This document shows positions 58,059 through 64,000 of a stretch of 64,000 nucleotides of DNA, piece by piece. Where the stretch lies: assembly GCA_001724215.1 (NCBI GenBank), contig MEDW01000002.1:1-64000 (forward strand), given 5' to 3'. Positions within the stretch are counted from its first letter, which is position 1. Each line of letters opens with the position of its first letter. The notes beneath the pieces were generated by a model that saw only the letters and a program-made list of their open reading frames with translations, made no database searches and was not told the origin of the DNA. The DNA is from Erythrobacter sp. SCN 62-14 (GTDB lineage Bacteria; Pseudomonadota; Alphaproteobacteria; Sphingomonadales; Sphingomonadaceae). The position numbers and the translations under genes are program-made.

Positions 58059-58487
58059 CTATAACTTATACTGAGCCATTTCGCAGATCACCGCCCATTC
58101 TGCGGGCGTGACACCGCACACCGACAGGCGCGACTGACGGATCAACTGCATATCGGCAAGGCGTGGCTCGGCCTTGATCGCAGCGAGAGTAACCGGGTGA
58201 TCAAATCGCACCTTGGGCTTGACCTTCACCGCGGCCCACTTGCCGGTTTCATCGGTCGGATCGATGATCCCGGCAACACTGATGGTGCAGATGCCAACCA
58301 CCTCAAGCCCTTCGCGCGAGTGATAGAAGAACGCCTCGTCCCCCACCTGCATGGCCGCCAGATTGTTGCGCGCCTGATAATTGCGCACCCCGTCCCAAGT
58401 GCCTTCAGCTTCGGCCACCAGATCATCCCAACTATATTTGAACGGTTCTGATTTCATCAGCCAGTAACGCATGGGCTCACCTGCCAT
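58059..58487 (-). CDS. EVE domain-containing protein
   Basis: MRYWLMKSEPFKYSWDDLVAEAEGTWDGVRNYQARNNLAAMQVGDEAFFYHS. Confidence 0.93.
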   Translation of the reverse strand: MAGEPMRYWLMKSEPFKYSWDDLVAEAEGTWDGVRNYQARNNLAAMQVGDEAFFYHSREGLEVVGICTISVAGIIDPTDETGKWAAVKVKPKVRFDHPVTLAAIKAEPRLADMQLIRQSRLSVCGVTPAEWAVICEMAQYKL

Positions 58488-58672
58488 TGCTTTCCTCTTG
58501 TCAATAATGGGCGTGAATGCCCGATGCGTTAACGCGCCCGCCTGCCGGAGGCAAATTAACTCGATCTTTAGGCAAAGCTGGCAAAGCATGGCGTGGCGCC
58601 CACAAGTCTAAGGCGGGTGATCACCAGACCGGCAAAGCTATAGGAGCCTTGGCGTAGCGGGGTGCAAGGATT

Positions 58673-60331
58673 GTGACCGAAGCTGACAGAACCAACCGAT
58701 TGGTGACCGCCGAGCGCGATGTCATCGTGCTCGTGATCACCCTTGCGGCCATCGTGCTGTTTGTGGTGTCTGGCGGCTTGGCCGTCCCGCAGGCAGTGTC
58801 CGAGTTCTTTTTCGCTGGTCACAAAGCCGATAATGTGTTGCTCAGCGCGCTTTTGCTGAACATCGCGCTGATCATTTTTGGCTGGCGGCGATATCGTGAA
58901 TTGCGCGCCGAGATCGAACAGCGCACCCGTGCTGAGGAGCAGGCCCGCCTGCTTGCCGAACTTGACCCACTCACCGGCTGCCTCAATCGCCGCAGCATGG
59001 CTCCTGCCACCGAAAAGGTGCGCGCCGCTGCCCATGCACGGGGACAAGCGGTTGCCTATTGCCTTATCGATGTCGATCATTTCAAGCAGATCAACGATGT
59101 CTATGGCCATGTCGCCGGCGACAATGCGCTGGTTGAATTGTGCCGACGCTTTCACAAGGTGCTACCCGAAGAAGCGCGTCTTGCCCGGCTCGGCGGCGAT
59201 GAATTTGCCATTGTCATGCCCTATGACCGAGATCGTCCCGAACGGGTGGATGATCTCGTGATCCGGCTGTTTGAACAGGCCAGCATTCCTTTCGACCTCG
59301 ACCGCGTCACGATCGAGGCGACAATCTGTGTCGGGGTCACCAGCGATGACCCAACCGAGCCCGGCGAGGAGATTTCAGCCGAAACCCTGATGCACCGCGC
59401 TGATATGGCGATGTATGAGGCCAAGAAACAGGGCCGTAACCGCTATTTCTGGTTTGAGCCCAGCATGGAAAGCGAATTGCGCTTTCGCAACGAGCTTGAG
59501 ATCGGCATCCGCCGCGGGCTTCAGAATGGCGAGTTCGAACCCTTTTACGAACAGCAGATCGATCTTGAGAGCGGCGATCTGGTGGGTTTCGAAATGCTGG
59601 CGCGCTGGCGCTCGCCGCAACTTGGGATGGTGAGCCCGGAGACGTTCATTCCGGTGGCCGAAGAAATCGGCCTGATCAATGAACTGTCCGAACAACTCAT
59701 GAAACAGGCGCTTGTCGATGCGCGCGAATGGGATGACAGCCTGAGCCTTTCGGTGAATATTTCACCCGTCCAGCTGCGCGATCCGTGGTTTGCGCAAAAG
59801 CTGTTGAAGCAAATGGTTGCGGCCAAGTTCCCACCATATCGGCTCGAAATCGAGATCACTGAAAGCTGTCTGCACGAAAACGTCGGGATGGTGCGCTCGA
59901 TGATCACCAGTTTGCGCAATCAGGGCGTCAAGGTCAGCCTAGATGATTTCGGCACCGGCTACTCAAGCTTCGAACAATTGCGCACCCTGCCATTCGACAG
60001 GCTCAAGATCGACCGCAGCTTCATAGCCGAATTGCGCCAAAGCGAAGGCCGTTCACGGATTGTCGATGCGATTGTTTCGCTAGGCCGCGGTCTCAACCTG
60101 CCGATTACGGCCGAAGGGGTGGAAGATGAGACCATCCTGGCCGCGCTCAAGGACATGGGTGGTCTGAAAGCGCAGGGCTACATCTATGGCAAGCCCGAGA
60201 CCGCCGATCAGGTGCGCCAGCGCTTGCGGCTGGCAGGTCTTCTGACCGAACGAGGACACCCGCTGCGCAGGTCTGACAGCACGAGCACAGCTCCGCATGA
60301 AGACCATCAGCGCCGGATTTTCTACCCCTGA
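58673..60331 (+). CDS. GGDEF-EAL cyclic-di-GMP turnover protein with N-terminal TM region
   Basis: ARLGGDEFAIVMPYDRD; FEMLARW, DDFGTGYSSFEQL; GTG start. Confidence 0.93.
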   Translation: MTEADRTNRLVTAERDVIVLVITLAAIVLFVVSGGLAVPQAVSEFFFAGHKADNVLLSALLLNIALIIFGWRRYRELRAEIEQRTRAEEQARLLAELDPLTGCLNRRSMAPATEKVRAAAHARGQAVAYCLIDVDHFKQINDVYGHVAGDNALVELCRRFHKVLPEEARLARLGGDEFAIVMPYDRDRPERVDDLVIRLFEQASIPFDLDRVTIEATICVGVTSDDPTEPGEEISAETLMHRADMAMYEAKKQGRNRYFWFEPSMESELRFRNELEIGIRRGLQNGEFEPFYEQQIDLESGDLVGFEMLARWRSPQLGMVSPETFIPVAEEIGLINELSEQLMKQALVDAREWDDSLSLSVNISPVQLRDPWFAQKLLKQMVAAKFPPYRLEIEITESCLHENVGMVRSMITSLRNQGVKVSLDDFGTGYSSFEQLRTLPFDRLKIDRSFIAELRQSEGRSRIVDAIVSLGRGLNLPITAEGVEDETILAALKDMGGLKAQGYIYGKPETADQVRQRLRLAGLLTERGHPLRRSDSTSTAPHEDHQRRIFYP

Positions 60332-60401
60332 CGATCGGAATTGGCAGTCCCACTGCCAAGGGTGGACGAAACGCCTCGCGCACAATAGAGGCGCAGAGGC
60401 G

Positions 60402-61211
60402 ATGCGCATTCCCTTCATCAAGATGCACGGCCTCGGCAATGATTTCGTGGTGCTCGACGCGCGCAAAATGTCCCTGCCCGTCATGACACAGGCGGCCGCA
60501 CGCCGGCTGGCTGACCGGCGGCAGGGCATCGGCTGCGATCAATTGGTGCTGCTTGAGCCGAGTGACACCCATGCTTTCCGCATGCGCATCTTCAATTCCG
60601 ACGGCAGCGAGGTGGGCGCTTGCGGCAATGCGTCGCGCGCAGTGGCGCTGCTGCATGGGGAGCGCGTCACCATTGAAACCGGCGGGGGGGCGATCACCCT
60701 TGAACCGATGACAGGCGGTGCGCGGGTCGATATGGGGCTGCCCCGTTTTGACTGGGAAGCCATCCCGCTAGCCTACGCAATGGATGCCGCTGCCATGCCG
60801 GTCGGGTGGGAAGATCTACAAAGCCCCATGGCGATCAATATCGGCAATCCGCACGCGGTCTTTTTCGTACCAGATGCCGATGCGGTGGAGCTTGAACGGC
60901 TTGGCCCGCTGATCGAACACGATCCGATCTTCCCCGAACGCGTGAATGTGAACGTGGCGAGCCTTGTGGGCAGCGATCATTTGCGGCTCAGAGTGTGGGA
61001 ACGCGGCGCTGGCCTCACCCGCGCCTGTGGCACCGGGGCCTGTGCCACTGCCGTTGCCGCGATTGTCAAAGGGCTCGTGCACAGCCCGGTCACTGTCAGC
61101 CTGCCGGGCGGCGATCTGGTGATCGAATGGCAGAAAGGCGGGCCGATCCTGATGAGCGGTCCTGCCACCGAAGCTTTCCGCGGCGCGTTCGAATGGGATG
61201 ATTACGCGTGA
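60402..61211 (+). CDS. dapF: Diaminopimelate epimerase
   Basis: KMHGLGNDFVVLD; GACGNASRAVA; ACGTGACATAVAA. Confidence 0.96.
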   Translation: MRIPFIKMHGLGNDFVVLDARKMSLPVMTQAAARRLADRRQGIGCDQLVLLEPSDTHAFRMRIFNSDGSEVGACGNASRAVALLHGERVTIETGGGAITLEPMTGGARVDMGLPRFDWEAIPLAYAMDAAAMPVGWEDLQSPMAINIGNPHAVFFVPDADAVELERLGPLIEHDPIFPERVNVNVASLVGSDHLRLRVWERGAGLTRACGTGACATAVAAIVKGLVHSPVTVSLPGGDLVIEWQKGGPILMSGPATEAFRGAFEWDDYA

Positions 61212-62395
61212 ACGCAGCCGCGCCGCTTGATCCCACCATCATCAGCCTTGGCTGCCGCATGAACATTGCGGAAAGCGAGCGAATGCGCGCGATGCTGAAG
61301 GGTGAGGATGTGGTGGTTGTCAATTCCTGCGCGGTGACAGCCGAAGCGGTGCGCCAGACCCGTCAGGCGATCCGCCGCGCCCGCGCCGCGCATCCTGCCG
61401 CGCGGTTGATCGTCACCGGCTGCGCTGCCGAGATTGAGCGCGAGGCCATCGGCGCCATGGCGGAAGTGGACGGCATTATCGCCAATGCGGCCAAGCTCGA
61501 TCCGCGCAGCTGGAACATACCCTTGCAGGATGCGCCGATCATGCCCGCGCGCACCCGCGCCTTTATCGCGGTGCAGAACGGCTGCGATCATGCCTGCACT
61601 TTCTGCATCATCCCGCAAGGGCGGGGCGCGAGCCGCTCGCTTACAGTGACACAAGTTCTGCATGAGGTGGCCGAACACATCGCGGCGGGCGCGCGCGAAG
61701 TGGTGCTGACCGGGGTTGATCTGACCTCATGGGGCCATGATCTGCCCGATGCTCCCCGCCTTGGCGCTCTGGTTCGGGCCATACTCGATGCCTGCCCTGC
61801 CCTGCCGCGGCTCCGGCTTTCCTCGGTGGATGGGGTTGAGATCGATGCGCAGCTCTTTGATCTCATCGCCCATGAACCGCGCGTGATGCCGCATCTGCAT
61901 CTTTCCTTGCAGCACGGGGCAGACCTCATCCTCAAGCGCATGAAGCGCCGCCACTTACGCCGCGATGCGGTGGAACTGGTGGGCCGTTTGAAGGGGCTGC
62001 GGCCCGAAATCGCGATTGGTGCAGACCTGATCGCAGGCTTCCCGACCGAAAGCGATGCGCACCATGCCGACAATGTCTCGATCATCCGAGAACTCGCCAT
62101 CGTCCATGGCCACATCTTCCCCTATTCGCCGCGCCCTGGCACGCCCGCTACACGGATGCCGCAAATCCCGCGCGCAGTGGTGAAAGAACGCGCAGCGGAA
62201 CTGCGCGCTGCTGTGGCTGAAACGCGCGGCGCATGGCTTGCATCGCTTATCGGCCAGACCTTTACCGTCCTCGCCGAGCGCGACGGGACGGGCTATGCTC
62301 CCAATTACGCGCGCTTTGGCCTGCCTCCCGGCACACTGCCGGGCGAGGTGGTCATGATCACCGCGAAACGCCTAGAAGAAGGATTGCTCGCATGA
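61208..62395 (+). CDS. mtaB: tRNA (t6A37) methylthiotransferase MtaB
   Basis: SLGCRMNIAESERM; VQNGCDHACTFCIIPQGRG radical-SAM motif. Confidence 0.94.
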   Translation: MNAAAPLDPTIISLGCRMNIAESERMRAMLKGEDVVVVNSCAVTAEAVRQTRQAIRRARAAHPAARLIVTGCAAEIEREAIGAMAEVDGIIANAAKLDPRSWNIPLQDAPIMPARTRAFIAVQNGCDHACTFCIIPQGRGASRSLTVTQVLHEVAEHIAAGAREVVLTGVDLTSWGHDLPDAPRLGALVRAILDACPALPRLRLSSVDGVEIDAQLFDLIAHEPRVMPHLHLSLQHGADLILKRMKRRHLRRDAVELVGRLKGLRPEIAIGADLIAGFPTESDAHHADNVSIIRELAIVHGHIFPYSPRPGTPATRMPQIPRAVVKERAAELRAAVAETRGAWLASLIGQTFTVLAERDGTGYAPNYARFGLPPGTLPGEVVMITAKRLEEGLLA

Positions 62396-63318
62396 GTGAG
62401 ACCGGCTGGAGCCAGCGCCTGCTCGGCGGCTTTGCCAAGACTTCCGAACGCCTGACCAGCAATCTGGCGGGGCTTTCAGGCGGCACGGCAAAGCTGGATG
62501 ACAGCGTGCTCGATGATCTCGAAGACGCGCTCATCATGTCCGATCTTGGCCCGGCAGCAGCCGCGCGTATTCGCGGCAAGCTGGCCGAGCGGCGTTTCGG
62601 CCTTGAAATCACCGCACGCGAATTGAAGGAAGCGGTCGCCGAGGAAATCGCAGAAATCCTGCGGCCCGTGGCCAAACCGCTGGAAATCACCGCTTTCCCG
62701 CGCCCGCAGGTGATCCTTGTCATTGGCGTCAATGGAAGCGGCAAAACCACCACCATCGCCAAGCTCGCCCACCTGTTTCAAGAGGATGATTACGGCGTAT
62801 TGCTGGCCGCCGGCGACACCTTTCGCGCTGCTGCGATCGGCCAGTTGGCGACATGGGCCGGCCGCATCGGGGTGGACATCGTGCGCGGGCCGGAAGGCGG
62901 CGATCCAGCGAGCATTGTGTTTGATGCAGTCCGCCAAGCGACCGACACCGGCATCGACGCGCTGATCGTCGACACTGCCGGAAGGCTTCAGAACAAGCGC
63001 GAGCTGATGGATGAACTCTCCAAAATCCGCCGCGTGCTGGGGCGTTTGAACCCGGAGGCGCCGCATGATGTGGTGCTGGTGCTGGATGCCACCAACGGCC
63101 AGAACGCGCTTGCGCAGATCGACGTATTCAAGGAAGTGGCAGGCGTTACCGGCCTTATCATGACCAAGCTCGACGGCACCGCGCGCGGCGGCGTGCTGGT
63201 GGCAGCGGCCGAACAATATGGCCTCCCCATCCACGCGATTGGCGTGGGCGAGAAGATGGAGGACCTGCGCCCCTTCGATCCCGATCTTGTGGCGCGGGTG
63301 ATCGCGGGGGTGGCATAA
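62392..63318 (+). CDS. ftsY: Signal recognition particle receptor FtsY
   Basis: GVNGSGKTTTIAKLAHLF; DTAGRLQNKRELMDEL; TKLDGTARGG. Confidence 0.97.
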   Translation: MSETGWSQRLLGGFAKTSERLTSNLAGLSGGTAKLDDSVLDDLEDALIMSDLGPAAAARIRGKLAERRFGLEITARELKEAVAEEIAEILRPVAKPLEITAFPRPQVILVIGVNGSGKTTTIAKLAHLFQEDDYGVLLAAGDTFRAAAIGQLATWAGRIGVDIVRGPEGGDPASIVFDAVRQATDTGIDALIVDTAGRLQNKRELMDELSKIRRVLGRLNPEAPHDVVLVLDATNGQNALAQIDVFKEVAGVTGLIMTKLDGTARGGVLVAAAEQYGLPIHAIGVGEKMEDLRPFDPDLVARVIAGVA

Positions 63319-63322
63319 TGAT

Positions 63323-63422
63323 CGTCATCGTGAGGGCGGCACAGCAATCCAGAGTGAAGTGCAGCGCCCTTAGAATGGCATAAAAACTGGATTGCCGCGC
63401 GGCTGCGCCGCTCGCAATGACG
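63323..63422. repeat. Imperfect long inverted repeat (interspersed-repeat/MITE-like)
   Basis: CGTCATCGTGAGGGCGGCACAGCAATCCAG (63323-63352) versus reverse complement of 63387-63422 (CGTCATTGCGAGCGGCGCAGCCGCGCGGCAATCCAG). Confidence 0.75.
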
Positions 63423-63433
63423 AAGAAAGACCC

Positions 63434-64000
63434 ATGAGCGAGACAGAAACCAAAAAGGCCGCCTCAAGCTGGCTCAATGTCGCGGTGGATTACGGCCCGC
63501 TGCTGGTGTTCCTTGGCGTTTATCGCGCCATGTCGCCGGAGGAAACCAGCGCAAGCGGCGAAATCCTTGCGATCATGTATGGCACCGGCGCCTTCATGGC
63601 GGCATCGGTCGCGGCGCTGATGATTTCCAAGTGGCGGCTCGGCAAGGTTTCCCCGATGCTGTGGTTTTCCACCGCGCTCATCATGGGCTTTGGCGCGCTG
63701 ACGATCTTCTTCGGCGATCCGACCTTCGTGCAATTGAAGCCGACCATCATCTACGCCGTGTTCGGCGTGGCCCTGCTCGCCGGGTTCTTCATGGGCCGGG
63801 CGCTTTTGCGCATCCTGCTCGAAGCCGCGTTTGAGGGCCTCACCGAACAGGGCTGGCTCAAATTGTCGCGCAACTGGGGGGTGTTTTTCCTCGCGCTGGC
63901 GTTGCTCAACGAGGTGTTGCGCGCACAGCTCACCTTCGAAGGCTGGCTGTGGGCCAAGCTGTGGGTGTTCCTGCCGCTCACCTTCCTGTTCACTTTCACC
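63434..64000 (+). CDS. yciB: Septation protein A / YciB family inner-membrane protein (3' truncated by window)
   Basis: DYGPLLVFLGVYRA; SRNWGVFFLALALLNEVLR. Confidence 0.9.
   Translation, partial: MSETETKKAASSWLNVAVDYGPLLVFLGVYRAMSPEETSASGEILAIMYGTGAFMAASVAALMISKWRLGKVSPMLWFSTALIMGFGALTIFFGDPTFVQLKPTIIYAVFGVALLAGFFMGRALLRILLEAAFEGLTEQGWLKLSRNWGVFFLALALLNEVLRAQLTFEGWLWAKLWVFLPLTFLFTFT

Noticed and set aside
57940-58074. 44-aa ORF MMETTYPFRDFIRKAASRCCAGMERTTRKAAEIFEKIRKVYNLY
   Set aside because: Short, convergent overlap with the EVE gene, no conservation evidence available
88-63999. Many long ORFs antisense to strong genes (e.g. 2557-3780 part of 2557..4836, 4784..6055, 40184..42142, 49827..51458, 51254..53080)
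   Set aside because: They overlap confidently identified genes on the opposite strand, have Arg/His/Ala-rich composition and no recognisable families; typical of high-GC shadow frames
1-64000. CRISPR array, rRNA operon, prophage structural genes, relaxase/T4SS
   Set aside because: No regularly spaced repeat-spacer structure, rRNA-like sequence, capsid/tail/terminase or relaxase/VirB-like ORFs were seen

Overview
A 64 kb chromosomal window from a high-GC alphaproteobacterium. Gene content and protein style suggest Sphingomonadales, Erythrobacter/Porphyrobacter-like (inference). Most of it is ordinary chromosome: carboxynorspermidine-type polyamine genes, btaA/btaB betaine-lipid genes, trxB, L,D-transpeptidases, an energy/nucleotide-salvage cluster (MBL-fold nuclease, PRPP synthetase, thymidine/AMP phosphorylase, PEP synthase, PfkB kinase, ackA, pta, P-type ATPase, SLC13 permease, Usp, antiporter), then mltG-fabF-acpP, aspS, rnd, oxyR-like, pgsA, a GGDEF-EAL protein, dapF, mtaB, ftsY and yciB. 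The main accessory feature is a ~12.4 kb integrated element at ~33.53-45.96 kb. It lies between an antiporter gene and a tRNA(CAT) gene and is bounded by a 12-bp direct repeat (TGGTAGCGGAGG) that equals the tRNA 3' end. It carries a putative replication initiator followed by five TGACG-N5-CGnCA-like units at 22-23 bp spacing, an intrinsic terminator pointing into the rep leader, a tyrosine integrase, an XRE regulator, an uncharacterised overlapping two-gene cassette, a type III restriction-modification system, divergent Arc/RHH regulators (one missed by the ORF track) with a phased AGCT operator candidate, and a large serine recombinase whose ORF ends inside the tRNA gene. All calls come from reading the sequence and ORF track; no searches were run.
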